A program made the position numbers and the translations under genes. Below, one piece after another: positions 50,266-62,764 of a stretch of DNA of 64,000 nt (the first letter of the stretch is position 1; each line of letters begins with the position of its first letter). The notes under the pieces are model-generated. The model made no database searches, was not told where the DNA came from, and worked only from the letters and a program-made list of their open reading frames with translations. The DNA is taken from NCBI RefSeq assembly GCF_036370855.1, contig NW_026991412.1, positions 146,001 through 210,000 of the forward strand, in the 5' to 3' direction. Origin of the DNA: Dromaius novaehollandiae (lineage: Eukaryota; Chordata; Aves; Casuariiformes; Dromaiidae).

Positions 50266-53200
50266 TTGGTCTTTTGATGCAGACCTAAAGGTTACTCTAT
50301 GGAATTGTGAAGTGGTCCATCCTGTTTTCCACCTGTGAACGATCATTTGAGATTGGACCTGAAGACCCAGACAGTCCTTTCTATCTCTTGTCCTGTGACT
50401 TGGCAGGTTCCTTACATAGAAGCACTGAAGTCTCCAGAAAACTTCCTCACTCAAAAAAATTTAGTTCCAATGAAACTAGTCCAAAAACTTTTCACAACCC
50501 AGATTTATTCAGGTGAAAAGTTATTGATCACAATACTATAGAGCCTCATAAAGTCATTTAACAAAGATATCATACTCTGACTCTCTTCATTTGCCATTTT
50601 TGACTTACGTGGAACTGTGAAATACAGAAAGCAAGTGTATTGGAAGCATAGAAATAAACATGAAGCTATATGCTGTTGCTCTACCTGAAAGTCTACCTTA
50701 GTTTATAAGCCAAACTAATAAGCAGTCACAGTAAAAATGTGTCTTCTATATAGGATTTTCTACATAGGATAATAGCCACTGTGAAACAGTGATTGCAAGA
50801 AGAGAATGTCTAAGAAACATAGTGCAGATTCTAGTATTGTATAATAGTGTATTTCTTGAGTGGGCAAGCCCAAAAAACAACCAAACTGTTCCAAAAAAAT
50901 TTCCTTGAACACAGTCAGAACTTGAGTTTAGTATAGCTTTCGCCTACATAGCTATCCAGGTTATACATTAACACTTCCCTCTTCCCTCTCCTGTCCCATC
51001 CCACTTCCCCTTTTTCTCCCGCCTTCCGCAAAGTCTCCTATAGAAAGTCTAGGCAAAACACAGTAAAAGCAGAAATAATGCATAACACTGCCTGCTATGC
51101 AAAATCATTATCTACAGTTTCTGCTTATTCCTCCTTGGAGTCATTGCCTTGTAACCATTTGCCATCTTAGGCCACTGAAGAAGCAAGGAGAGTTCTATAT
51201 TACATAGGAATACAAAGAGATCAATAAGCAAATTAGCTAAGGTGACTCAGAGTAGTCTAGAGGTTGCTAATGTAAAAGTTGTGAGTTTTTAAGAACTCCA
51301 TCCATAAAGAACATTTAGTTCATGGTTATATCAAGAAAAGGCCTCTTTTAAGTGGTACATAAATATTTGGTTGATTAAAATACAAAATGGCTGTGAAGGA
51401 CTTATTCCTCAAAGAGCTAATACATCTTGATTTTATTTAATTTTTACCAGTGAAGACACAGAAATGCTCTTCAGCTTGTATGTCTTTCTCTACAGCAGCA
51501 ATCATGAAGCTAAAGAAATAATTTTAAAACATCCAAGAAAATTCTGAGTGTAATTTGCCCTGCTATTATTAGTAAAGAAAACCTGACACATCTTTAATGT
51601 TAGGCCCCTCACCTAATCTTAGATATCTCCATAGTAAATATCTACATCCCCCCAAAAGGGGGGGGGGGGGGGATTGTGAAGTTACATTCTCAACTCATAA
51701 CTTTATATGAAGCCTGAACAGCAACAATAAAGACCTAATTCTCCAATTAATGACAAGAGAAACTCCCAGTGACAAAGATTTGGGCATGGTGGATGTAGCT
51801 CAAATAATGCTACACAAAATCTCAAAATGCGCAGCTGACACTACAATACAGCTCTTAAATTGGAAACACATCTATTGATGCAAAAGCCAGAATGGTGGGA
51901 CACAATTTGAAACAAAACTCACACATTTTTGAAATTCCAGGTCTCCGACAGTTTAATATAATCCTTAATTGAATAGTATTGACAATTGATACTTTATTTT
52001 GTTTACCTTGACAGTGATTCTCTGGTCTTCTGACTTCAGTGGAAGTAGGAATAAAATTAGATGTACCATGCATTTTCTGTTTGTAGAGTTTTGTTCTTAA
52101 ACGTCACGTTATAGGAAAAAAACTTCATTACTGAAAATAATTATTTCTTCTAGTATGTAAGACACTTTTACTTTCTAAATGATTATTAAAATTGTAAAAG
52201 CAAAAAATAATCATTATCATCCTCACCATCAGTGGCTGCACTGAATGAAATTAACTGACATTAGTATGCATGCGGGAGGATGATTTTTAACCTTTTTTGA
52301 GGTTACTTTTCCACTGAAGATTTTTCAGACATTAGAAGATAATACACTGGTTCTGAACTGTTTTGGATCAAATTAGCAGTACTACAGCACAACAGAAATG
52401 AAGGTTTTAGATTTGTGTAGACTTATTCATCACTTCTCTTATCTGTCATAAGTGGTTTGTTGTCTCATAGAGGAGTTTTTTTTATATATGCTTAAGATCA
52501 GAAGTTTACCTCAGATTCAAACTGAACAGAACACTGACATTCCCAGAAGACCTCCATCCATTATCTATTTCCCTGGAGCCTTAATTTAAAGTGTCTCTTT
52601 GATAAATAACGCTCCAAAGAATGGTTACTTTGAAAAAAAGGGGGAAAAAATTGAAAAAGCCAAGAATATTAGAGTCATATGCTTCCTATGAACTGAAGAT
52701 AAGGCAACCAAAATCTGTAGCAACTTTAATGTAAAACCTAATTGGCTAAGTAATCAATTTCCTTAATAAATTGAGTTACTCTTAATTTTCAGTAATGAAT
52801 AACAAATTCTTAAATCCTGTGCCTAAAATGAGGGCTATTCTTCTGAGCTTGCCTCTTCAAAGCAGAAGAACAGATATGTCTAAATCATCTTCAGAAGACA
52901 GTGAATAATCAGTCTTATATTAAAAAAAATGCTGTGAATGGCTGTGTAATGACAAACTATAATTCTTTATATAGAAATTGGTCTGTACCTCTGCTGCGAT
53001 TTTCTTGTTGTTAGGAACTGTTTTGGTTTTGTTGTGGCTGTTATTTTTATGCAAACAAGGCTAAAACATCAGAAGCCAAAAAGGTCCAATGCCTTAACTA
53101 GACTCTTTAGTAATACTCAATGTGAATATTAGTTAAATAAATCCCTGTGCTCATATATATACAAGTCAATTCTACACCATACTTGATTTCAGCAGCAATC

Positions 53201-56200
53201 AGAACAATGAAAAATTAATGATGAATTGATTCTTTTTTGGAGGGGGACACCAAGCCTACCAACCCTAATAAAATGTTAGGGCTTGACTATATTATTTTTT
53301 TTGATACTTATGCAAAATACTTTTAACAGTGATTTTTTTTAAATCAAATTCTTAGCAATACAATGTACTATGGTAACAGCACAATGGTATTGAATTTGAA
53401 TTAAAATTATAATTTTAAAATTAAAAATGAAAAGATAAAATTCATTTGACTCTAATAAGACCAAGATTTATACTCAGAATTTTTGGAACTCTGTAAGGGT
53501 TTTTGTAGTGTACTCTCCTCATTTCCAGTATGTGATAACAATTCATAGGATTATAGCAAAGCTCTATTTAAAACAAAAACAAAGCCTAATACCACATAAA
53601 AAAGAGAGAATATTATGAATAGCCAAAGGAATCTATTGCAAAAAAGCATAGTGTCTGAGAGAGAAACTAATTACAAAAATCTTTTGATTTCTATTTCCAA
53701 TAACAGAAGCAGCTGATCTCAGCAGAGAGCACTATTTTCCCAGATTTAAGAACATTCATGCTATCTCCCTAACTTGCATAATGCTCTATTTAATGTGCAT
53801 ACAGATATACTTTAAATTCTTTGAATTTGGCATTGCTTCTATATCATGAGATCTGCTGACAAATCTCTGGACTTTTTTTTTTTTTTAATTCAACAGGGTG
53901 TGTTGAACTGTGTGTGCACTTGGTATTAACTGAAGCAGATGATGCAAAAAAGAACCAGGTAACATTATCAATAACTTCTCAAACTACTGAGATGTAAATG
54001 AAAACACACAAAGAGGTGAAACATATGACTGCAAAATGGACCTAAACATATGCACAATATATTGTTCGGGCTAAGTGAACTGTATTCCAAAGATCTACAA
54101 ACTTTTTAAGATTAGAAGACCATATCAAAAACTACTATATATTACGGATATTCTGATACATTTGGCAATAAGAAAAACATAAGCAATTGGAATGCTGAAC
54201 AGTAATCCTCTCTACTGACACTAGAGATTTACAAAATACATCCAAAAATAGTGTCGTAGATTAACAATTTTTGTAATATAAAGAAAGCAGCACTGATACA
54301 TTTCTATTGATATAAGTCATTCTTAGATTATATATGTTAAACAGTGGTAGAGTTAGTAAAAGTACAAATGAAGGAATAAATGTCATGCAATATCACAGTA
54401 TGTGCAAATTTCTCAATACTTTCTCTTTTAATTATATGGCAATATGGGCAGATGATGTAAAAAGTGGTACACTGACTTTTTCCATGTATATATAGGTGAA
54501 TAACTTACTAATTCTTATTATCCAAAAATAAACTGGAATGAGTTATTTCTAAAGCTTTGTTGTGTTTCTAGCTGCTTGTGTTTCCTTCAGGTATTTCTTG
54601 GCCACTGACAGTGGGTTTAGAACTCAGTTGGGTGGTACCAATAACCAGTCCTGAAGAACTTCTGATAAACAGGATAATATTTGCAATGCCTTTGCATTTT
54701 CTCCCCCAGGAAAAATTCCTATAGAAAGTCAGGCCAGTTTTAAAAGCCTTTGGAGCTACTGGTAGCTGAGATTGCAGCAGCTAGATCTTTTTTTAATAAC
54801 TAGTTAAATTGCTTTTTTTCATGGATTAGGATAATGTGGAACATGAGTTAATAGAAATTTTTCTTGACTTCTGATAGAGCTTCCCAGAAGCTCCTGCAAA
54901 CCAGAATTCTTAAAGTCAGTACAAGCCAAGGCAGAAAGCAGCACTAAACACCATTCCTACAGTATACATTCCTTTTCTTCCAGCATAACTTAGAGACACA
55001 TTTAATGCTTGAATATAACCACATCTAGTCTACTGTAATTAGAGCTGTTCTCAGTTCAAAATAGTTGTATTGGGAAACAGCTGCATACAAGTCCTCATCT
55101 TCTACTGCCCTTGTTACCACAAAAAGGAAATTCAGATTTGTTTGTTTGTTTGTTTTTTAAGTTTGGTGTGGATTTCTGCACAGGCAAACAATCTCTGCAG
55201 TCAGCATTGTAGGACCCTGTGTCACTAATAGCAGTCCCAGAAGGACAATGGAGAAGCAGCTTATGAGAAGCAGTGGTAGAGATATGTTAACACAGGACTG
55301 TCTTAATTTAAATGTCATTTGGTTGTCTACTTACTTACTCTGAGTGGAAGCAATTTGAATTTCAGGTTACTACAAGATAAGCTGCTTTTTAGTAACAACA
55401 CAGAATGCACCAAGTCTAGCTATGTTCCAGTATGTAGAAAAACCTTTTCAGTACTTACACCATTCCTGTAGTTGATAACATAAAAGAGAAATCAATAGGT
55501 CTTCACGGAGGTTTAACTATTTAGTCTATTTACTGATCTAATTTAAATCTTTAAATCAATTGACTATCCCCAAAGAATAAATATAAATAAGACTTCTTCA
55601 GGGAATAGGCCTTTCGTATAACTATCAAAGAAATTTCTACTCTGTGAAAAAAGTAGCTGAAAAGAATCAAAGCTACTATGGTGTAGCAAATTTTAAAAAT
55701 ATCCAAATACTTGTTAGAAACCAATTTTGATTAGTGTTTATTTTTATATTCATCACTCAATAAAAGTTGAGTAGATGTATTTGTGTAAACAATTATAGTT
55801 TGTAGTTACAAATCTAATTAGTTAGGATTATTTACACCACAGTTCATTTGTATAACGTAATCTATTTTACACCAGTCCAAATTCTCTTGGTATAAAACAG
55901 AACAATCTTATTTTTATTACAGTATTTTTGATCAGTTAATCAAGACAATGTTCCAGTTACAAGACAGCAAAAAGAAAACCCATGAAAAACTAATTTTATA
56001 GTATAACATTAAAAAAAAAGTTTAAAAGATGGGAATTGCAGTGGGAATTGCCTTCTCTCCAGTGACAGCAGTAATATTTATAAGACATATGCCACTATAA
56101 CCCATCTTCTGTTACTGTATTAACCTTCATTCAGAGTCTCCTCTGCAGTTCCTGTGCAGCTGTGACTTCTTGCAAAATCCTTCCCATTGCAAAACACATG

Positions 56201-59100
56201 AATTAGGTACAGCACTCCCCAATATAAATGTAGTTCAGTAATTATGAGGAGCAAACCTGAAACTTATCCTAACAGCTTTTCAGCATCCTTCCTGAATGTG
56301 ATAAGTAAAATCATTTGTTAAAGGAAGATACAGTCTCAGCTCACAACCTTATGTACAGTCTAAATAAAATGCCAGATAAAAGCTGGATTTCAATGTAGTT
56401 CAGGGGTGCTTATTAGATTCCTCCTACAATCTACAAGCTGTGTCTGAGACACCCTTTCCAAGGGTCTATAGAAAATTCTGCAGCAGGCTGAGACGCAGCA
56501 CCGTGACACTTTGCTCTCTGTATGGATTCCCGTCTCAGTGGACCGCTATTGCTTTTGGAATCAGCTGACCACATTTCCACCACTGTCACTACTATACGGT
56601 GTGACACAGGTAGTTACAGCAAAGTCTAGGGGCATAGAAATGTTCATAGTGTCTGTCTCCAGCAACTTGCTTATTCAGCTTTAGCATATCATAATTGTTT
56701 GTTACAAGTTTGAAAACCTATGCTTCTGTCTGGTTAGCCACAAGATTTACTCAGTAGTTATTTACTTTGAGAGGACATGCCAAAGAATGGCATTTCATGT
56801 AAGAAATGGCTCAATAATTTGGAGCAGTGTGGTAAACAGAAGGAAAACAAAAGCTTTCTCTCTTACGTTCCTTTATTATGTGATATAAGTCTTTTCTTTT
56901 ATTAGAACAAAAGAGATGGGTTTATCAGCAATAGACTTCAGTTTCATTTTGCCTACCTGATAGGAAACTTCCCAACTCCCAAATAAGTTTTTTCTTTTTT
57001 TCTTTTCTTTTTTCTCAGACTATTCCAAGCATGGAGAGCTCTAGCTCCTGGTTGAAGTTTTTAGGAGAACTTTATACCCCAAAAAGGAAAGAAACACAAG
57101 CACAGTGCGAGAATTTTATTTAATTTACTTTTTATTTACTTTATTTATTTAAACAGTGTGAATATTACAGATTTTTGTATGAACAATAAAACGTGAAGTG
57201 CAATCTTTCGGTTTTCCTTGCTCTCATACGATTGCTTTTAGCAAGGTGGTTGAGCCAAGCCAATGTTCTCTACTTCTGGAAAGGAAGAAGCCCCATGCTT
57301 CCGTTTCTTCTTACCCTTCTGCGTTCATGGATATGTAATTCCTCTCCCTTCCTTTTGCTGAAGCTGGAGTTTTCTTGACCACACAACAAATTGATTCAGC
57401 TCACTAGCCTGTCGGAAAACTACTGTTTTGCTTGTTTGATTAGCTTTCTTCCAAACTAGCTGAAAAGACTTACTGTGGGATTAGGCGAGTACCAGAGCCA
57501 GTGAGAAGAATGCAGAAGGCACATGGGCAGAGCCTTTGGGGAAGAGCAGGGTATCCCTTTTTCCCAGCAGTGAGTCACTGAATCGGCTCAGCCCATCTCA
57601 CGTAACGCATTAGGACTCCCACCATCTGTTCTCCTTCTTGCAAAAAGCAACCAGCTTTCAAGTCTCTTTTTCCCTTTCCTGTCAATGTGGTGTAATCTGA
57701 GGACCTGCACCTTTCCTTAAACCAGTCTTTTGCGTAGGTGAGTCATTGCTCTTGTCTGCAGTTTGCTGCTTTGTAGATGATTATTTTCAAGGGGTGATGA
57801 TTTGTCTGTCATTACTTCTCTAGATGTAGCACTTCCTCTGATGCCATATACCCGGGCATAAGATCATCCTGTTTACAGCATACTACTGAGTCAGGATTGG
57901 ACTATTTTTTCAGCATAATTTGGTGCTCTCCAGCCAACAGGGAGCTCGGAATAAAAGATGAAGTTCACAAATGCAAGTTATAATCAAAAGTATTCATTAA
58001 ACATGAAGAACTCAGTTTGATCTAAATCTCTCCAAACCAGTCTATAACCTAACCCTAAAAGACTCAATCAGCCACCCTTTATGAGAAGGAGTGGAAACAC
58101 TTTTTTCTCATAGTACTTTAGATCTCTTCTTCTGACTATATGCTACTGTGATCCACCAATTACATTCCATATATTCCTTAATCTAGCTTTGCATTTTAGC
58201 CCTTTCAACCTTCCATCTATATTAGATGAAAGCTATAAATAACTACAGATTTCTTCATTACTACTTAACGTTACTGCCCTGCACTCCTTGGGTCTCCAGA
58301 ACGGTGTGTGTGAGGTGAATGTAATCCTGTTCGCTATGCTTATTTCATTGAGAAGAGGCTGCCTGGAACACATGAGCATCCTGGAAATGACACACAGCAA
58401 GATTACAATTACAGTGGAGAAGAACTGACTAATGGACACTTAGGAAAGCTTTAAAAGCAACCAGGACTGGAAACGGCATCACCATCTGGTGGAACTGTCA
58501 ATCTTTCATTCCAGCAGGCCACAGAATCATCATTTATCCTCATGTACTCTAAGTATGTATGTCAGCAACCAGAGGGAAAAGTTTTGGCACAACTAACAGT
58601 AATGTCCTCTCTCCCACCCATTTAGCATTTCAAAAGTTGTCCAGTTACTCTGTGCCCTGAGTGTCTCGGTGTTCCTCTAATACTTGAATAAAAATCACAT
58701 CTAAGGGATGAAAAATATTCATGTTCATATGTATATAATGGATGACTAAGAAGAAAGTGATACACTACCTACCATTTTATTTGTACAAATTCATGGCTTT
58801 GAACACTTAACAAGCTATCACTATTCAGTATTTGGCCACAGTACATTTTCTCTGTGATATTAATTTCTCCCGTTGTACCAGGCAGACTTTTTATGATTTT
58901 TTTTTCAGAGTAATTGTTTTCAGAAGCACCATGGATAAAGAGTGCCCACTAGTGTCAGTTTCTGTACCTTAAAGCTTTTGATACCTTTCAATAACTGACT
59001 GACTATGAAAAAATGATTCAGTGATACAGAAAATGCTGGAAAAAACAAGAGCAAAACGTTTATCTTGATTAGAGTTTGAGCAAAATATAATCTTCAATGA
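50266..59100. other. AT-rich non-coding DNA, middle of the unit-2-only segment
   Basis: About 8.8 kb with no recognisable gene, only short unconserved ORFs. Includes the 18-nt donor match for the A1-B1 junction (50,715-50,732) and a C6-AAAA-G15 sequence at 51,648-51,672. Occasional T-rich and A-rich tracts may be old retroposon tails. Confidence 0.65.
51648..51672. repeat. C6-AAAA-G15 mononucleotide inverted tract
   Basis: Six C, four A, then fifteen G. It can fold as a short hairpin with six C:G pairs, and the G run can form a quadruplex. Homopolymer length may be unreliable in an assembly. Confidence 0.9.
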
Positions 59101-59104
59101 AAGC

Positions 59105-59640
59105 CACTGGTCTTTCCTTGCACTGCAAGGGAGAGGCCCCGGGAGGGTCGTGGAAGGGCGGGGCCAGTGTCGGAGCTGAGCCGGGGCCGGTCGCGGCGGT
59201 GTCAGGGGAGCCCCGGGCCGGTGCTGGGGCTCGCGGGGCCGCGCTCGGGGCTCTGCGGCGGTTTTCGGGGGGACGGAAAGGAACGGAATCTGCAGAGGGC
59301 CAAAGCTGCCCCAGCGCTGCGGGTGGGGGGCAGGGACTGCGGGGAGCCGTAGCTTTGGGCGCAGCATGCCGGGAGCAGTAGTCTTTGGGCACTGGGCTTC
59401 CGGGCGGCCATGTTGCTTGGCATGGCATGCCGGGAGCAGTAGTCTTCTGGCACTGGGCTTCCGGGCCGCCATTTTCGCGTGCACGGTATGCTGGGAGGTG
59501 TAGTCTTCTCAGACGGGGCTACTGGGTGACCGTGCTGCGCCTCTCGAGGTGGTCCCGGGGGGTGGGGGTGGGGGGCAGGTCCCTGCCAGCGGGGTTCCCA
59601 CCAGCCGGCCGCGTGGCAGGCCAGGAGCTGTAGTTCCAAG
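59105..59640. promoter_or_regulatory. CpG-island promoter with 61-bp tandem ETS/YY1/ZNF143-type repeat
   Basis: CpG-rich island inside otherwise AT-rich DNA. A 61-bp unit is repeated: the core GCATGCCGGGAGCAGTAGTC begins at 59,364 and 59,425, with a diverged third copy at 59,486. Related cores occur at 59,342 (GGGAGCCGTAG) and 59,622 (CAGGAGCTGTAG). The core is the reverse complement of the ACTACAnnTCCCAGCATGC promoter element bound by ZNF143/THAP11-type factors. Units also contain CTTCCGG (ETS core; 59,397 and 59,458), and one has a perfect GCCGCCATTTT (YY1 consensus) at 59,465-59,475. These elements are typical of bidirectional housekeeping promoters. The gene it drives is not identifiable. 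Confidence 0.6.
59364..59507. repeat. 61-bp tandem repeat, about 2.4 units
   Basis: Three copies of the same core at 59,364, 59,425 and 59,486: exact 61-nt spacing, the first two nearly identical and the third diverged (GTATGCTGGGAGGTGTAGTC). The intervening DNA (ACTGGGCTTCCGGGC...GCCAT) is also shared between units 1 and 2. Confidence 0.88.
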
Positions 59641-59959
59641 GGCCGGTGCCTTCTCAGCCCTGCAGCAGTGGCCCGCTGGGTCTGTTCCTTACTGGACATG
59701 TGTCACTCACGCCTGAGTCCCCACCACAGGTCACGGGGGACAGTGGAACGTCCCTGTTTTTCCCCGGTACAGGGCAGGAAGCGTTTTCCATCTCCGGTGG
59801 TGTTGCAAGACAACCTTGGAAGCTCAGAAAGAGTGTTCATGCTGTTTAAACTAGGCAGATGAGCAGAACCTCTCTCTCTCTTTCTCTCTCAATTTCCTGG
59901 GAGGAAATAATTATTTAATCAAGGTCATGCTAGAACTGCTAAAGCCGTAAAGAAACAGT

Positions 59960-60395
59960 AAATCAAAATGTTTTGTTTTCTATGTAGACATTGCCAATTT
60001 AGCAAAGGAATTCGCGATATCCCCAAACTGAACTGTCCTCATTATAATACAAGAAAATCATGCCCATAGGTCAGAAAGACCTGTGCCCGGGTGAAGACCC
60101 CTCCCCTAAGCATGCATAGTAGTAAAATGGTGTGTAAGCAATGTTAGAATTGTATGTAAATCACTAACCAACCAGTGTAAGAGGGAAAGTTGCAAACCTT
60201 GCAACTTGTGTAAATGCTACTTGGAAAGCCTGGGGGGTGGGGGTGGGGGGAAGGTGCGCTTGATTTGTGGGGAAAACACCGAGCAGCCAGGCTTGCACAA
60301 CTCTGAAATAAATAAGCAAATGTCTCTTCTGAGCGTGTCATTATTGGCTTAGTGCACAGCGGGCAACGAATCCGCTTTTCGGACAGCAGCGTGAC
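59960..60395 (+). mobile_element. Possible LTR fragment
   Basis: AT-rich sequence ending in a GAAATAAATAAGCAA poly(A)-like signal (about 60,305-60,319), then TCTCTTCTGAGCGTGTCATT and a GCGGGCAACGAATCCGC stem-like motif followed by TTTTCGGACA. This layout resembles the R-U5 end of avian endogenous retrovirus LTRs as I know them. The left border is undefined and no retroviral coding region is present, so it would be a solo or partial LTR. Confidence 0.35.
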
Positions 60396-60700
60396 CAGGC
60401 AGGGTTGTCCCCAGGGGCTGGGGCTGTCCCTCTTGGAAACGGGGAGGGCAGGGAGAGTAGGAGGGCGCTGCGGGCTCCTGGGGGTCGTAGCTTTGCTCAG
60501 GATTGGGGCCGGTTAGGCAGCAGCTATGAGGAGCAGCAGTGCTGGGAGGGCACGGTGTGGAGCTGTCCTGCTGTGCAGCACAAGGGAAAGTCGACCAGCA
60601 CCGTTGCTGTCCGAGGACCCTGGAACAGCCCGAGAGACCCTGGAACAGCCACCCCACGGACACCGTGTCACTGCCTCGCAAGGCCACTGCGTTCAGGTAC
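60396..60700. promoter_or_regulatory. Second small GC-rich island before block B2
   Basis: GC-rich segment between the LTR-like piece and block B2. Contains GGGGCTGTCCC, a diverged copy of the promoter-type core (TATGAGGAGCAGCAGTGCTGG, around 60,522-60,545) and a 20-nt tandem duplication of GAGACCCTGGAACAGCC type near 60,618-60,650. No splice-supported gene was found. Confidence 0.35.
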
Positions 60701-61399
60701 GTTTGACTACATCCGGCAGAAGAAATGTAAGCCGAAGGATCAGGGCAAATAGCTGCTTGTCTAGGTTTGTTACCTAGCGACGCACTGGCAAAGCTTTTTA
60801 TGAACACCCGTACTCGATCAAGTGCGTATTCATTCTGTGAATATTAATTACTGCCAGACCGCGTACATCACTGATCCTTTAAAGCAAGTCCATGGTGTTG
60901 GGGTAGCACGTGTAGTGGAGACTAAATGCAATACCACCTCATTTTGATGTCGTTCTCTTCTACGAAAGCACTTGGAGCAGATTAAAACATTTCTCGGACT
61001 ATTTTGTTTATTGAGTGGACCCTGATACTGGGGAAAAGCTGCCATGAAGCAGACCTAGGAGTCAGCTTCCTTAGAGAAGGTGTCTTGTCCTGTATTTGAG
61101 GGCTTCCGATACGTTTTGACAGACAATAGTGAATGACGGGTTTCCTTTGGACCCCCCGGGGAGCAGAAAGTTCTGCCTGGAAGGCAAAATGTTTCTTGCG
61201 GCTGGGTTGGAAGAAGCTGGCTGCTGATGCAAGGCAGTGACAATTCTGGGGAATCAGGGGAAGTTTTTAAAAGAGAGTCCTTCCCTTTGCTAGAAGGCTA
61301 TGCACTTCGGTTCCTGATAGCTGTAGTAATCAAGCCAGGTAAGCGACAGGGAGGAGCCCAAGCCATTTTTGTCTAGCGAGTATTTTGCAAGGGGAAAAT

Positions 61400-62099
61400 G
61401 AAAGCGCTGCGCCCTGCTCCTTGCTGCCATCGCGTGTCTGGACAGCGGTACTGCACACCGGGGGTGGGGGTGGGGGGGAAGCACATGCGCATTGCGTTCC
61501 GGCGCGCTCACTGCTGCCCTCGCGTGTCGACAAGGCAGCACTGCAGCCGCCGGCGGCCACCGCTGCGTACGAAGACCGTGGCAGGCAGCCGGCGCACACG
61601 TGCGCGCTGCCGGTCGCCGTGTTCGCCGCTACTCTGCGCTCTCTCGGGGACGGGTAAGCGAAGGGGCCGCGCTCGTGCCCCCCCGCCCAGTGCTCACGGA
61701 CCGGGAGCGCTTTTCCCGAGAGGGCTTTTCCTTCTCGGTGCTTCCTGGGGGCGCGGGGACGGGCAGTGCCGTCTCGGAGCTGCTCCGCGGCACTCTCTCC
61801 CCGGGGCAGCCCCAGCGCCTGCTCGCTGATCCCCGCCGCTCTCTCGGGCGCGGGCAGAGCAGCCTCGGGGCGCTCGCTGCTCGGCCTGAGCGCCGGGGTG
61901 GCGCGGCGGGCTGCGGTTATCGCGCGGGAGCCGGCCGGCTGCAGCGCGGCGCTGCGACCACGCGAGGGCGCCATTGCGGGTCTGGCCTGCCTCGCGCTGC
62001 GCTCCCCCGCCCCTCCCGCACGGTCCTGGGCGGCGCACGCGCGGTGCGGCGGCGCGAGCCCTGGGCGGCCGGCGCACGCGCGGTGCGGTGGCGGGCAAG
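61400..62099 (+). promoter_or_regulatory. CpG-island promoter of block B2
   Basis: Equivalent of the B1 promoter but without the GC-box minisatellite. The NRF-1-like palindrome is altered: 61,481-61,490 reads GCACATGCGC instead of GCGCATGCGC, a CpG-to-CpA change in one half-site. The possible upstream donor (GACGG|GTAAGC) is kept at 61,654. Directly before the ATG are two copies of a GGCGCACGCGCGGTGCGG-type unit. Confidence 0.6.
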
Positions 62100-62764
62100 A
62101 TGGCGGCGAGCAGGGCGGGTGTTTTCGCTGGACGGCGGCGGGCGAGGGCAGAGGCGGCCTGGAGTCGAGCATGTGGGGGCCGCGGTGAGGCGAGCGTGTG
62201 CCTTCGGGTGGCCGCGGGTGTCGGGCTGTGTCCTGCCAGCCGGGGCCGTCGCTGCGTGGAGGCGGCGGGGCGAGGAGTGGGGCGGGACTCGGGCCCGGCT
62301 CCGCGCCGCGCCAGGTCTGCGCGGCGCTGGGTCTGCCGGAGCGCGGCTCTGACTCTCCCTTTTGCGTGTGTCGCCTGTAGGGCCCCGGTTCCTCCCCAGC
62401 GCGGGCCGGGGCGTGCGCTCACCCCTGTGGACGCAGCCTGGAGGAGCAGGGGCGCAGGCGGGCCCCGGAGCGGGATTGTGGCACGGCGTCAGCAGGGGGA
62501 CGGCTCGTGATGTGGCAGGTGTGCCCGAGAGTGCTGGTAAGTCATGAAGGAGTTTAAAATCTCTGGACTGAACAGGGTTAAGGTCATTTTGAGTCAGATA
62601 CAATTAGTGCAGCCCCAAGTTATTTACTTGAGAATTGTGGCTAGGCAAGCAAGAAGATGGGTAGAAGACAGATGCTCCTGGACACCCTGAGGCCTCCCCT
62701 GCCCCCAGGCACAGACTGTGGGTACCAGCCGACCTGGGCACCAACTGACTGGAACCCCCGCTGA
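62100..62764 (+). ncRNA. Spliced plus-strand transcript of block B2 (lncRNA or 98-codon small protein)
   Basis: Counterpart of the B1 transcript with exons 62100-62184, 62381-62536 and 62709-62764, each exactly the same length as in B1 (85, 156, 56 nt). The exon-2 donor here is CTG|GTAAGT, stronger than the GTAGGT of B1. The frame stays open for 98 codons, although flanking introns and promoter carry indels. The start codon sits in the same AAGATGGCGGC (YY1-like) context. The downstream part leaves the window, so further exons may exist. Whether it is translated is undecided. Confidence 0.42.

Noticed and set aside
58969-59699. Overlapping frames of 119-171 codons at the 59-kb CpG island
   Set aside because: They are on both strands and in several frames at once, run through the 61-bp repeat and are Pro/Ala/Arg-rich; composition artefacts.
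61330-62603. Long open frames on both strands of the B2 CpG island
   Set aside because: High GC content removes stops. No domain, no splice logic, and not collinear with the B1 frames apart from the three short exons already listed.
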